Assembly (NCBI GenBank): GCA_965199185.1
Contig: CBDAQW010000010.1
Span: 1 to 64,000, forward strand
Length of the DNA: 64,000 nt
From: Endozoicomonas sp965199185
Lineage (GTDB): Bacteria; Pseudomonadota; Gammaproteobacteria; Pseudomonadales; Endozoicomonadaceae
Direction of reading: 5' to 3'
The notes beneath the pieces were generated by a model. That model saw only the letters and a list, made by a program, of their open reading frames with translations, ran no database searches and was not told the origin of the DNA. The position numbers and the translations under genes are program-made. Positions within the stretch are counted from its first letter, which is position 1; the number at the start of each line of letters is the position of its first letter. Positions 17,335 to 26,774 of the stretch are shown piece after piece.

Positions 17335-18604
17335 ATGAATAGTCCAATGGCGTCGTTTTCTTTCCGGCAGGGTGAGCTCAATGTAGAGCAGTTAACCACA
17401 AGCGAGCTGGCAGAACAGTTTGGTACACCTTTATATGTCTACTCCCGGTCATCCCTGGAACAGGCGTTTCAGGCTTATGATAAGGCGCTGGAAGACTGGC
17501 CGCATCTGGTTTGCTATGCAGTAAAAGCCAACAGTAATCTGGCTGTATTGAATGTACTGGCTAAATTGGGTGCAGGTTTTGATATTGTCTCTGTTGGCGA
17601 GTTGGAGCGAGTTCTGGCGGCTGGTGGACAGGCCAATAAAACGGTTTTCTCGGGGCTTGGTAAACAGCCCCACGAAATTCGCCGGGCTCTGGAAGTGGGG
17701 GTTTATTGTTTCAATGTAGAATCAGAGCAAGAAATTGACCGGATACAGGCAGAGGCAGTAAAGCTCGATAAGAAAGCGTCTATTTCCTTGCGGGTGAATC
17801 CAGATGTTGATGCTCAGACTCACCCTTACATCTCAACCGGATTAAAAGACAATAAGTTTGGTATTGATATCAGTCGTGCCCCGGCAGTCTATAAACGAGC
17901 GGCACAAATGAGTCATCTGAAACGTGCTGGGCGTGGATTGCCATATCGGTTCTCAGCTAACGTCGGAAGCACCGTTCCTCGATGCACTGGATCGCTTGCT
18001 GATGCTGGTGGATGAGCTGCAAACCAGTGGCATTACCCTCAAGCATATTGATATTGGTGGCGGGCTTGGCATTCCTTATAACAATGAAGAAGTGCCTACC
18101 CCTGAGCAATATCTGGGCTCTGTAAAGCAGCGACTCAAAGCAACCGGCCATGAAAACCTGTCATTGGTGGTGGAGCCAGGTCGATCCATTGCCGGTGAAG
18201 CGGGTATCATGCTGACCCGGATCGAACTGATCAAAAAAACCGATCATAAAAATTTTGCTGTGGTTGATGGCGCCATGAATGATCTTTTGCGCCCAGCCAT
18301 ATACAGTGCATGGCATACCATTGAACCTGCTCAGAGTTCTGATGCAGATGTTGAAATATACGACGTTGTCGGTCCGGTTTGTGAAACTGGCGATTTTCTT
18401 GGTAAGACAAGAGAGCTGTCGATCAAGGAAGGTGACTTGCTGGCAGTAAGATCAGCAGGTGCTTATGGTTTCGTCATGAGCTCTAACTATAACAGCCGTA
18501 ACCGGGCTGCGGAGGTAATGGTTGACGGGGATCAGGCGCACCTCATCCGTCGTCGGGAAACCATCACCGAACAATTTGCTTCTGAAAGAATTTTGCCGGA
18601 ATAA
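17335..18604 (+). pseudogene. lysA: Diaminopimelate decarboxylase, interrupted by one extra base
   Basis: Two reading frames together give a full-length LysA of about 420 residues. The first half carries the PLP lysine (Lys64, CYAVKANSN) and HPYISTGLKDNKFGID; the second carries HIGSQ, IDIGGGLGIPY, the PVCETGDFLG substrate motif and the normal C-terminus. The break is at 17923: deleting the single C restores SHLKVLGVDCHIGSQ without losing a residue. LysA makes lysine from meso-diaminopimelate. Either the gene is dead, or this base is a sequencing error; the rest shows no decay, so error or very recent mutation are both possible. It lies between lptM and dapF. Confidence 0.85.
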
Positions 18605-18617
18605 AGAAAACCAGATT

Positions 18618-19448
18618 ATGTTGCTACATTTCACCAAAATGCACGGGCTGGGTAATGACTTTATGGTCGTTGACATGGTGTCTCAGAACGTGCGTCTGCC
18701 ACCGGAGAAAATCCGTCGTCTGGCAGACCGTCATTTCGGCATCGGCTTCGATCAGCTACTGCTGGTCGAAGCCCCCTCGCATCCGGATATGGATTTTCGT
18801 TATCGGATATTTAATGCCGATGGCAGTGAGGTGGAACAGTGTGGCAATGGTGCTCGTTGTTTTGCCCGGTTTGTTCAGGAGAAAAAACTGATCGGGCGTA
18901 ACACTATTCGCGTGCAAACCGCTGGTGGTAATATTGATCTGCATGTTCAAAGTAATGGCGATGTAACCGTAGATATGGGGCAACCCAGATTGGAACCTTC
19001 ACAAATTCCTTTTACCGCAGAGCAGCAGGAAGACATTTATCCCCTTGATGTTGATGGTCAAACTTACGACATTACCGCCGTTTCCATGGGCAACCCTCAT
19101 GGCGTTCTGGTGGTGGATGACATCAGTAAAGCACCGGTAGAAACGCTAGGGCCCCTGGTTGAAGTGCATGAAGCATTTCCGCGTAAATGCAATGTGGGTT
19201 TTATGGAAGTGATGGATCGCAATGAAATCAGGCTCCGGGTATTTGAACGCGGTGTTGGTGAAACACTGGCTTGCGGCACCGGAGCTTGTGCGGCAGTGGT
19301 AGCGGGAAGACAGCGAGGTTTACTGGACGACACTGTTCATGTTCACCTGCCTGGCGGCTGCCTGACAATAAATTGGCCGGGGGAAGGCAGCCCGGTTATG
19401 ATGACTGGATCGGCCACCAGAGTTTACGAAGGGTACACACGCCTATGA
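18618..19448 (+). CDS. dapF: Diaminopimelate epimerase
   Basis: A 276-residue epimerase that converts LL- to meso-diaminopimelate. The two catalytic cysteines lie in EQCGNGARC (about residue 73) and ACGTGACAAVV (about residue 217); the start MLLHFTKMHGLGNDFMVVD is the family N-terminus. I use the internal ATG at 18618, since the frame extends upstream inside lysA. The stop overlaps the DUF484 start (ATGA). The four genes lysA-dapF-DUF484-xerC look co-transcribed. Confidence 0.93.
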   Translation: MLLHFTKMHGLGNDFMVVDMVSQNVRLPPEKIRRLADRHFGIGFDQLLLVEAPSHPDMDFRYRIFNADGSEVEQCGNGARCFARFVQEKKLIGRNTIRVQTAGGNIDLHVQSNGDVTVDMGQPRLEPSQIPFTAEQQEDIYPLDVDGQTYDITAVSMGNPHGVLVVDDISKAPVETLGPLVEVHEAFPRKCNVGFMEVMDRNEIRLRVFERGVGETLACGTGACAAVVAGRQRGLLDDTVHVHLPGGCLTINWPGEGSPVMMTGSATRVYEGYTRL

Positions 19449-20185
19449 TCGACAGCGATGCTGATGCGAACATTGCACCAACGGCAGAGCAGTCTAAGCC
19501 AGGAGCGTCACACTCAGAAACATTACATTCAGAAGAAGTCGCAGAGTTTCTGAAAGAACATCCTGATTTTTTTGTAGATCGGGATGATCTGTTATTAACC
19601 ATGAAGTTACCACACCGTCGTGGGGTGGCGATCTCTCTGGTGGAGCATCAGATAAGCCTATTGCGAGAGAAGCATCAAGAATCCCGTTATCACCTTGACC
19701 AACTCATTGCTGCTGCGAGAGATAATGAGCAGACGTTTCAACGCATGCAAAAGCTGGTACTGGCACTATTAGAAAGCAAAGATCTTGATCAGGTGACGGA
19801 AGTCATTCGGGACAGTCTGGCTCATGACTTTGGTATTGATTTCCACGCACTGATTCTTTTTAGTGACAAGCCCATGAGTTTGCCAGTTCGCACTGAACAT
19901 ATTGATGTAGCTACCGCTGCGCTAGGGAATCTTATTAGCAAAGGCCAGGTTGTCAGTGGTCGTTTCAGTGAAGATCAGGTTCAATTTCTGTTTTCTGAAC
20001 AGGCAGAACAAGTTGGTTCGATGACCATTATTCCTCTTGCCTACTCCCTGAATCAGCCTCCACAACTGGGCGTTTTGGCGCTGGCCAGCAAAGATCCGAA
20101 GCATTTTCGGGCTGAGTTAGGGTCTGCATTTACCGGTTATCTTGGCGATGTTCTGAGCCGGGTACTAGCACAGCATATGTCATGA
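19445..20185 (+). CDS. DUF484 (GAF-like) protein
   Basis: A 246-residue DUF484 protein. After a variable N-terminus comes the family opening EVAEFLKEHPDFFVDRDDLL and SLVEHQISLLREKH, a coiled-coil-like helix, then a GAF-type domain to the end. It is located between dapF and xerC with ATGA overlaps on both sides, the conserved position of this family in gammaproteobacteria. Function is unknown. Confidence 0.85.
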   Translation: MIDSDADANIAPTAEQSKPGASHSETLHSEEVAEFLKEHPDFFVDRDDLLLTMKLPHRRGVAISLVEHQISLLREKHQESRYHLDQLIAAARDNEQTFQRMQKLVLALLESKDLDQVTEVIRDSLAHDFGIDFHALILFSDKPMSLPVRTEHIDVATAALGNLISKGQVVSGRFSEDQVQFLFSEQAEQVGSMTIIPLAYSLNQPPQLGVLALASKDPKHFRAELGSAFTGYLGDVLSRVLAQHMS

Positions 20186-21117
20186 AAGATGCTTTCCCTT
20201 CCAGTGAAAGCGATTTACAGCAAGATGTAGATCGCTTTTTTGATTATCTGCGTTATGAAAAACAGGCATCGTCTCATACTCTATCGGCTTATCAGCGTGA
20301 TCTACATAAAGTGTTACAACAGCTGATAGAGCATAAAATCAGTCAGTGGTCTGATCTGAAAGAAAAACAATTACGACAATGGCTGGCTTTTTGGCATCAG
20401 GAGGGATTATCCAGTCGCAGCTTGCAACGATTACTGTCTTCACTCAGAAGTTTTTACCGATACCTTCTGGCTAGTAAGCGAGTGACGGTAAATCCGGCTC
20501 AGTCATTGAATGCTCCAAAGGTCGGGCGACCATTGCCTGTTACTATGGATGTAGACCAGATAAACCAATTACTGGATGACAAACGACAACAGGCTGATAA
20601 TGACCTGCTAAAATGTCGTGATCTTTGTATTCTTGAACTGTTTTATTCATCAGGTCTGCGCTTGTCCGAGCTGGCCTCTTTGAATATCAGCAGCTTTGAA
20701 GATCACTTCAGGCAGGTCAGAGTGGTTGGCAAACGTAATAAAGAGCGGTTGTTGCCGGTGGGTAGTAAGGCGAGAGAATCCATACAACGCTGGTTATCTA
20801 TTCGTTCATTATATCTTAAAGAGGAAGAAGAGGCGCTGTTTCTGTCAAAAAACGGGAATCGACTCAGTACGCGGCAAATTCAGAACCGGGTAAAACAATT
20901 TGCCAGTGAAGCGGGTATGCCGATGTCAGTTCACCCGCATATGCTCAGACACTCTTTTGCCAGTCATATACTCGAGTCCAGCAGTGATTTACGGGCGGTA
21001 CAGGAGCTGCTGGGGCACAGTGATATTTCGACCACCCAGATTTATACGCACCTGGATTTCCAGCATCTGGCGGATGTGTACGATAAAACACATCCCAGAG
21101 CAGGCAAAAAAACCTAG
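20182..21117 (+). CDS. xerC: Site-specific tyrosine recombinase XerC
   Basis: A 311-residue tyrosine recombinase. The core-binding SAM-like domain (about 14-100) precedes the catalytic domain with all six active residues: Arg160, Lys184, His253, Arg256, His279 and nucleophile Tyr288. With XerD it resolves chromosome dimers at dif. The gene order (after dapF-DUF484) separates it from XerD or phage integrases. Confidence 0.93.
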   Translation: MKDAFPSSESDLQQDVDRFFDYLRYEKQASSHTLSAYQRDLHKVLQQLIEHKISQWSDLKEKQLRQWLAFWHQEGLSSRSLQRLLSSLRSFYRYLLASKRVTVNPAQSLNAPKVGRPLPVTMDVDQINQLLDDKRQQADNDLLKCRDLCILELFYSSGLRLSELASLNISSFEDHFRQVRVVGKRNKERLLPVGSKARESIQRWLSIRSLYLKEEEEALFLSKNGNRLSTRQIQNRVKQFASEAGMPMSVHPHMLRHSFASHILESSSDLRAVQELLGHSDISTTQIYTHLDFQHLADVYDKTHPRAGKKT

Positions 21118-21165
21118 GTCAGTATGCCCGAAGGACATACCGACAATGCGCTCAAAAAGCGCACA
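21118..21165. repeat. REP-like dispersed element, copy 3
   Basis: Immediately after xerC: the imperfect hairpin GTCAGTATGCCC / GACATACCGAC and then TGCGCT / AGCGCA around CAAAA. It is an inverted relative of copy 2 (16690-16746), and lies between convergent xerC and apbC, where it could act as a transcription barrier. Confidence 0.7.
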
Positions 21166-21183
21166 AGACCACACATAAAAATA

Positions 21184-22275
21184 TTAATCCACCATCGAAA
21201 TAACCGGAGCCGCAGGAGCTTCGAGGTTTCTCTGATGCAGACGAGCCGCCATATGGCGTGCCATGTCCTTATACACCATGGCTATCTGTGAATCCGGTTC
21301 AGAAACCACCGTCGGCTTACCTTCATCCGCCTGTTCACGAATCATCATGGACAGAGGCAGAGAGCCGAGAAGATCAACATTATATTGTTCGGCAATGCGA
21401 CTGCCGCCACCTTCACCGAACAGGTGTTCTGAATGCCCACAACTGGAACAAATGTGCACCGCCATGTTTTCCACAACTCCCAGAACAGGAACATCCACTT
21501 TCTGGAACATCTCAATGCCTTTTTTGGCATCAATCAGAGCCAAATCTTGTGGAGTGGTCACAACGACACTGCCAGAAACCGGAATCTTCTGAGCCAGAGT
21601 CAACTGGATATCGCCAGTGCCCGGTGGCAGGTCGATCACCAGATAATCCAGATCATTCCATACTGTCTGAGTTAGCAACTGAATCAATGCACCACTGACC
21701 ATAGGGCCACGCCAAACCACCGGAGTCTCTTCTGTCAGCAAAAATGCCATAGACATAATTTGAATACCGTGGGCTTCAATCGGCACAAAGAATTTTTCAT
21801 TCTTCACTTCGGGGCGTACACCATCAGCAATACCAAACATTTGCCCCATACTTGGACCATAAATGTCAGCATCCAGTATGCCCACCCTTGCACCTTCAGC
21901 CGCGAGAGCCAGCGCTAGATTCGCCGCAGTAGTCGACTTGCCGACACCGCCTTTCCCAGAAGCAACAGCGATAATATTCTTTACGCCCGCCATGGTCTCC
22001 AGATTACCCTGCACCGGAGCGCTGTTCACCTGCCAGCTGACCTGAATATCTACCGAACTGACGCCGTCAATATCCTCCACTTTGCTGGTTAAAAGTTGGG
22101 CAATGCCTGCACTTAGATGGGTGGCCGGATAACCCAAAACGATAGAGGCTTGCACCTTGCCGTTCTCAATAGTCAGGAAATCTAAACAGCCCGCAGATAC
22201 TAGATCCGTTTTAAGATACGGATCCTGATAGGTTTTTAGTACGGCTTCAATGTCTTTCTGACTGGGGCTGCTCAT
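21184..22275 (-). CDS. apbC: Iron-sulfur cluster carrier protein ApbC (Mrp)
   Basis: A 363-residue Mrp/NBP35 P-loop ATPase. It has an N-terminal MIP18-like domain (about 1-90), the deviant Walker A GKGGVGKSTTAANLALALA near residue 110, DADIYGPSMGQMFG, and a CSSC pair (VHICSSCGHSEHLFGEGGG) that binds the bridging 4Fe-4S cluster in the dimer. It transfers clusters to apoproteins in the cytoplasm. Confidence 0.92.
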   Translation of the reverse strand: MSSPSQKDIEAVLKTYQDPYLKTDLVSAGCLDFLTIENGKVQASIVLGYPATHLSAGIAQLLTSKVEDIDGVSSVDIQVSWQVNSAPVQGNLETMAGVKNIIAVASGKGGVGKSTTAANLALALAAEGARVGILDADIYGPSMGQMFGIADGVRPEVKNEKFFVPIEAHGIQIMSMAFLLTEETPVVWRGPMVSGALIQLLTQTVWNDLDYLVIDLPPGTGDIQLTLAQKIPVSGSVVVTTPQDLALIDAKKGIEMFQKVDVPVLGVVENMAVHICSSCGHSEHLFGEGGGSRIAEQYNVDLLGSLPLSMMIREQADEGKPTVVSEPDSQIAMVYKDMARHMAARLHQRNLEAPAAPVISMVD

Positions 22276-22417
22276 TGGCTCTAACTCCTTAAATGAAAAG
22301 GCTTTCTCTTCTAAATAAGGTTGTTCTGTCGGATTTCAAGGAAATTAAAAACTGGAAATTTGAATAATTTGTTCTAGACATTGATAAACCTCAAATAAAT
22401 TCAGGGTTGAAAGAATA

Positions 22418-23077
22418 ATGCTAAAGAAAATAGCACTTGCCGGAATAATATACGGCGGCCTATCCCTTTTGGTCTCCGCTAATGATGGATATACGCCTGT
22501 GGATAGTCTTGTAGTCATCCGCAACGAAATGCCACTGCCTGCTTATTGTCTTGGTGCTGCGATCACTCACACGACCGTTATTGTTTCGGAAGAGTGTATA
22601 GGGGTAGTTAATACCGATTCACTGGCTGTTTTTGATCACTTTGAAGATATTGCGAATGAGGATGCCTATGCCTATAGAGTAAGCAGTATAAAAAAGAAAG
22701 TGGTGGGTCTCTCAGGTACAGCGCATCTATTTTTAAATCAACCCCTCAAGAACATAACGCCGGCATCTTTCACGGTACCTACGCTCGCTTTTGATCCGCT
22801 GACCCTTTACCTGCTTGTCTGGTCTGAGTCTAAACTGTCTGTCAGGAATCGAACCGCCAGCAAAAAAATAGCTTCTTCCAATAGTTGGGAAACGACGTTT
22901 ACTGTGATTGTTCCTGAAACAAATGAATCATTTTTTGATCGTGTGAAGGGGGCTGTTTTGTTCGACAGTGACCATATGCTCATAGGGGTGGGCTACGATC
23001 AAAAGGAAATTTTCAACAGTATCGGCGGGGAAGCTCAGTTAAATAAAGTGGTCTGGGGGCTGCACTCCGGGCTCTGA
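22418..23077 (+). CDS. Secreted protein, probably an inactive trypsin-fold homologue
   Basis: A 219-residue protein with a signal peptide (to about LVSAND). The line AYCLGAAITHTTVIVSEECI at about 42-61 has the spacing of the trypsin segment that normally reads CGGSLI...TAAHC, but the catalytic histidine is absent. GAVLFDSDHMLIGVGYD near residue 185 sits where GDSGGPL would be and lacks the serine. I infer a catalytically dead serine protease fold. Match quality is modest, so an unrelated secreted protein is possible. Confidence 0.5.
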   Translation: MLKKIALAGIIYGGLSLLVSANDGYTPVDSLVVIRNEMPLPAYCLGAAITHTTVIVSEECIGVVNTDSLAVFDHFEDIANEDAYAYRVSSIKKKVVGLSGTAHLFLNQPLKNITPASFTVPTLAFDPLTLYLLVWSESKLSVRNRTASKKIASSNSWETTFTVIVPETNESFFDRVKGAVLFDSDHMLIGVGYDQKEIFNSIGGEAQLNKVVWGLHSGL

Positions 23078-23128
23078 GCGGTCGATATGGGGTACCGACC
23101 GGCTCTTTTGGCTGATCAGCCAATGTAG

Positions 23129-23175
23129 GTCGGCTTCCGCCAAAGGCAGAAGCCGACAATCAGCATAAAATGCTG
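23129..23175. repeat. REP-like dispersed element, copy 4 (two hairpins)
   Basis: The hairpin GTCGGCTTCCGCC / GGCAGAAGCCGAC (23129-23157, 13-bp arms with one mismatch) followed by CAGCAT AAA ATGCTG (23161-23175). It shares TGTAGGTCGG and the second hairpin with copy 1 after tenA. Confidence 0.78.
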
Positions 23176-23314
23176 ACAAGATCGAGGACTTCATGCAGCC
23201 TTCGAGCTGCCGCATTGTAGGCTTTCCCTGATGGTGAACCAACGTGCGGAAAACTTTTGCGACAGACTCAGGTGAACAGCGGTGTGTTTTTGATGCTGCT
23301 ACCCTTCAGATTAA

Positions 23315-24256
23315 TTAATCCAGAGTCAACATATAACTGGCAGCTTTGGGTGGATTTTCTAGCCCGCCAGATTGTTGCAGAAAGTCAGAAAAACGCTGAT
23401 AACGACCAACATCCTTAGCAGCCGGACGAAGGGCAAAGTGTGGAATAGTATCTTTCCATGCGCGCTTATTCAGCTCGTTATCCAACTGTTTAGGGTTGTA
23501 ATTTTTGAATATATCCCAGGACTTTTCCGGGTTATTGACAATAAATTGCGCACCCAGCTCGATAGCACGTAAAAAGCGTTTGATCGCGTCTTTGTCATGC
23601 TTTTCAGGATTAGCAATAAAAATCAGCTCGTCATAGGGAGGAATATTCTGTTCTTCAAAGTAAAACATTCTACCTTTCTCGCCTTCCAGAGCCAGCTGAT
23701 TCAATTCAAAGTTACGGTAAGCACCAATAACCGCATCAACTCTACCGGTCATCAGAGAAGACGACAGATTCCAACCAACATTGATCAGTTTGACATCTTT
23801 TGCTGCAAAGCCATGTGGCTTAAAAGCGGTGTCCAGAAATGCTTTTTCATTGCCATGCACCGACAAACCAATAGTTTTACCTTTCAGATCTTTCAGGGAC
23901 TTAATCGGACCATCATCCAGAACAATAATTCCATCCAACGGTGTAGCCACCAGAGTACCCGCCCAGGCCAGAGGCATTTTGCTGGATACACCATGAATCA
24001 GGCTTGGCTGATAATAGACCGCCAGATCAACATCACCCGCGGCTACCAATTTGGGGGGGAGGTTCGGGTCAGCAGGTTCCTGAATACGGACTTTCACGCC
24101 CTGATCTTCGAAATAACCATTCTGTTGGGCAATAATAATTGGTCCATGATCTGGATTAACAAACCATTCCAGCATCAGGCTCAGTTCTTTATTGGCACCT
24201 TGTGCCAACATGGGCAGCAGAAGAGCTGCCAGTAATACAAAAACGCGTTTCAACAT
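23315..24256 (-). CDS. thiY: Thiamin-pyrimidine ABC transporter substrate-binding protein (ThiY-like)
   Basis: A 313-residue NMT1/THI5-like periplasmic binding protein. The signal peptide ends near AQGANKELSLMLEWF; LEWFVNPDHGPIIIAQQNGYF is the hallmark N-terminal segment. Members bind HMP-type pyrimidines such as formyl-aminopyrimidine from thiamin breakdown. It is the last gene of a leftward operon (TPP riboswitch, thiD, ATPase, permease, this), so regulation by thiamin pyrophosphate is direct. Taurine or nitrate receptors share the fold, but the riboswitch and thiD decide the substrate class. Confidence 0.85.
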   Translation of the reverse strand: MLKRVFVLLAALLLPMLAQGANKELSLMLEWFVNPDHGPIIIAQQNGYFEDQGVKVRIQEPADPNLPPKLVAAGDVDLAVYYQPSLIHGVSSKMPLAWAGTLVATPLDGIIVLDDGPIKSLKDLKGKTIGLSVHGNEKAFLDTAFKPHGFAAKDVKLINVGWNLSSSLMTGRVDAVIGAYRNFELNQLALEGEKGRMFYFEEQNIPPYDELIFIANPEKHDKDAIKRFLRAIELGAQFIVNNPEKSWDIFKNYNPKQLDNELNKRAWKDTIPHFALRPAAKDVGRYQRFSDFLQQSGGLENPPKAASYMLTLD

Positions 24257-24272
24257 CTCAGGTCCTTAATTA

Positions 24273-25034
24273 TTAGTGTGTGGATGTTTCTGGCTGCCAG
24301 GGGATCAGCCAACGTAAAAACTTATCGGTCAGGTAGTAGAGACTGACCGAGCAGAAAGCAAGTACCGCCAGTGCGGCAAACATTTGATCAACCAGTAAGC
24401 GGGCGTTGGCCTGAATCATGACATAACCAAGCCCGGCACTGGATCCCACCCATTCACCGACAACGGCACCAATGGGCGCAACCACCACCGCCACCCGCAA
24501 TCCGGACGCTAGTGTGGGCAAAGCAGCAGGCCAGCGAATATGGCGTAATACTGCAAAACTATTGCCGCCCATGGTTTGTGCCATATCCAGCCAGTCCTGA
24601 TTGGTGTGGCGCAGCCCGTCATAACAGCAGGTGGCAACAGGGAAGAAGATCACCAGAATCGTCATCACTACTTTGGATGCCAGACCGTAGCCAAACCAAA
24701 GCATCAGAATGGGAGCCAGAGCAAATACCGGAATCGCCTGAGTTATCAATAACGGAGGTAAAAGCCAGGGTCTTAACGGCACAAAAAAGACCAGTAGCAG
24801 CGCCAGTCCAACGCCAAGTAAAACGCCCAGAAACAATCCTAATAACATTTCTGCAAGTGTAACCAGTGTGTTTTCCCACAGCAGTTCGGCATTGTCGATC
24901 ATGCTGGTGAGCACTTCAGAAGGTCCGGGCAGAATATACGACGGAATCGATAAAATACTGACCAGCTCGTGCCAGAACAGAATCAGACCCATAAATACCA
25001 CCAGAGGTTTCAGTGAATCTTTCACGGGCATCAT
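24273..25034 (-). CDS. thiX: Thiamin-pyrimidine ABC transporter permease (ThiX-like)
   Basis: A 253-residue inner-membrane permease of the SsuC/TauC/ThiX group with about six membrane helices. The EAA-type cytoplasmic loop is visible in AQTMGGNSFAVLRHIRWPAALPTLASGLR. Its start overlaps the stop of the ATPase gene (ATGA), giving coupled translation. Confidence 0.85.
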   Translation of the reverse strand: MMPVKDSLKPLVVFMGLILFWHELVSILSIPSYILPGPSEVLTSMIDNAELLWENTLVTLAEMLLGLFLGVLLGVGLALLLVFFVPLRPWLLPPLLITQAIPVFALAPILMLWFGYGLASKVVMTILVIFFPVATCCYDGLRHTNQDWLDMAQTMGGNSFAVLRHIRWPAALPTLASGLRVAVVVAPIGAVVGEWVGSSAGLGYVMIQANARLLVDQMFAALAVLAFCSVSLYYLTDKFLRWLIPWQPETSTH

Positions 25035-25810
25035 TCCTCTGAGTTTCCTTCATGACGCAACCGATCGAGCAGTTGCCCTTGCAGAGACATCAGCTCTTTA
25101 TCTTCAAGAGAGCGAGGCGTACTACCCGGAGGAGTAATAGCATCGGTCAGCTTTGCCGGTTGTCCTCGTAGATGATAAACCCGGTGTCCAAGACGCAAGG
25201 CTTCCAGTGGGTCATGGGTGATTAATAAAACCGTTCTGTTTTTTAACAGTTCGCAAGCCAAATCTTGCAACGATAAACGAGTAATGGCGTCTAATGCGCC
25301 AAAAGGTTCATCCATTAACACTATTGGGCGATTTTCCATCAATGTTCTTGCCAAAGCCACTCGCTGGCGCTGCCCTCCGGATAAGTTCTGTGGATAACTC
25401 TGTGATTTATCCTGTAAGCCAACCTGCTGCAAAATAGCGTCAGCCTTCTGCAGTGTCTCAACATCCATCGCTGATTTTCTTGAAAGGGCTTTATACCAAG
25501 GCTTGCGAATGCGATGCCCGAGCGTAATATTTTCCAGCACCGTAAACCAGGGTAACAGGGAATCGTGCTGCGACATCCAGGCAATGCGATGACTGATCGG
25601 AAAACCATCCTGACAACAGACGTCACCGGACATCTGTCCATCTTTACCGGCAGGTAATCCTGCCGCTAACCTCAGCACACTGGTTTTTCCGACACCACTG
25701 CCACCTAGCAGACAGGTCCACTCTCCACCTTTAAGGGTAAGATCGAGATGGGTAAAAATGGTTTGCTCGCCATAACTCAGACAGGCATTGCGAATCACCA
25801 CATCAAACAT
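25031..25810 (-). CDS. thiZ: Thiamin-pyrimidine ABC transporter ATPase (ThiZ-like)
   Basis: A 259-residue ABC ATPase. Walker A GGSGVGKTS (about residue 37), signature LSGGQRQRVALAR, Walker B VLMDEPFGALD and the H-loop ITHDPLEAL are all intact. It powers the ThiX permease. Three bases separate its start from the thiD stop. Confidence 0.88.
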   Translation of the reverse strand: MFDVVIRNACLSYGEQTIFTHLDLTLKGGEWTCLLGGSGVGKTSVLRLAAGLPAGKDGQMSGDVCCQDGFPISHRIAWMSQHDSLLPWFTVLENITLGHRIRKPWYKALSRKSAMDVETLQKADAILQQVGLQDKSQSYPQNLSGGQRQRVALARTLMENRPIVLMDEPFGALDAITRLSLQDLACELLKNRTVLLITHDPLEALRLGHRVYHLRGQPAKLTDAITPPGSTPRSLEDKELMSLQGQLLDRLRHEGNSEE

Positions 25811-25813
25811 GAT

Positions 25814-26629
25814 TTACCAGTTCCGGTAGAAGTGATGAACAGGACCGTGCCCTTTGCCAATATTCAACTGATCGGCGTGGGCAATAGCGGCAGCAATGTA
25901 TTCTTTTGCACCTCTGACAGCGTCTGTCATGTGATGACCCTGAGCCAGTAGGGCAGATACTGCAGACGACAATGTACAACCAGTACCGTGAGTGTTTTTT
26001 GTTTCAATCCACGGTGCTTCCAGTTTGTGCAGAGTATTACCATCGTGGAACAGGTCTATTGCCTTACCATTGTCTATAGTTCCATGACCGCCTTTTAATA
26101 GAACGCCTTTGGCTCCCAGCTTCATTAGCGGGTCAATCATAGCAATCATTTCATTCAGACTTTCTGGTTGCTCGCAGTTCAATAGAACAGACGCTTCTGG
26201 AAGATTTGGCGTTATCAGGGAAGCTTTGGGAATAAGAGCACAGCGCAGGCTTTCAATGGCCGATTGTTGCAACAACACATCACCACTGGTAGCAACCATC
26301 ACCGGGTCAACCACCAGATGATTAATTGAGAAGTCATCAACAGCTTTGGCAACAGTTTCAATCACTTCCGCTTTACTGAGCATACCCACCTTAGCGGCTA
26401 TCACATTCAGATCAGAACAGACGGATTCGAGTTGTTGCCTGACGAAACCGGAATCCACATCATAAATCTCCTGAACCCCCAGCGTATTCTGAGCGGTCAG
26501 CGCAGTAATGACACTACAACCATAAGCCCCAAGTGCAGAAAACGTTTTAAGATCGGCCTGAATACCAGCACCGCCGCCACTGTCTGAGCCTGCAATGGTT
26601 AACGCAATAGGGGTGATTTGTGAAGACAT
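25814..26629 (-). CDS. thiD: HMP / HMP-phosphate kinase ThiD
   Basis: A 271-residue ribokinase-fold enzyme. The N-terminal TIAGSDSGGGAGIQADLKTF and the C-terminal anion-hole motif NTHGTGCTLSSA, with its catalytic Asp/Gly-type region, match ThiD. It phosphorylates HMP twice to HMP-PP for thiamin synthesis. As first gene after the TPP riboswitch it links salvage of imported or TenA-released pyrimidine to the pathway. Confidence 0.92.
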   Translation of the reverse strand: MSSQITPIALTIAGSDSGGGAGIQADLKTFSALGAYGCSVITALTAQNTLGVQEIYDVDSGFVRQQLESVCSDLNVIAAKVGMLSKAEVIETVAKAVDDFSINHLVVDPVMVATSGDVLLQQSAIESLRCALIPKASLITPNLPEASVLLNCEQPESLNEMIAMIDPLMKLGAKGVLLKGGHGTIDNGKAIDLFHDGNTLHKLEAPWIETKNTHGTGCTLSSAVSALLAQGHHMTDAVRGAKEYIAAAIAHADQLNIGKGHGPVHHFYRNW

Positions 26630-26774
26630 CAGAATCCGCTTCTCCTTTGGAACAGGAACGGGGCAGGAACGCAGGTATTCAAAGAGAGCCGTGGCTATTT
26701 CAGGCTTGAATTATTAGATAAACAGACAGTATGAAAAATCAGCGCTATTTATTATACAGCCAGGAACTTTTGAT

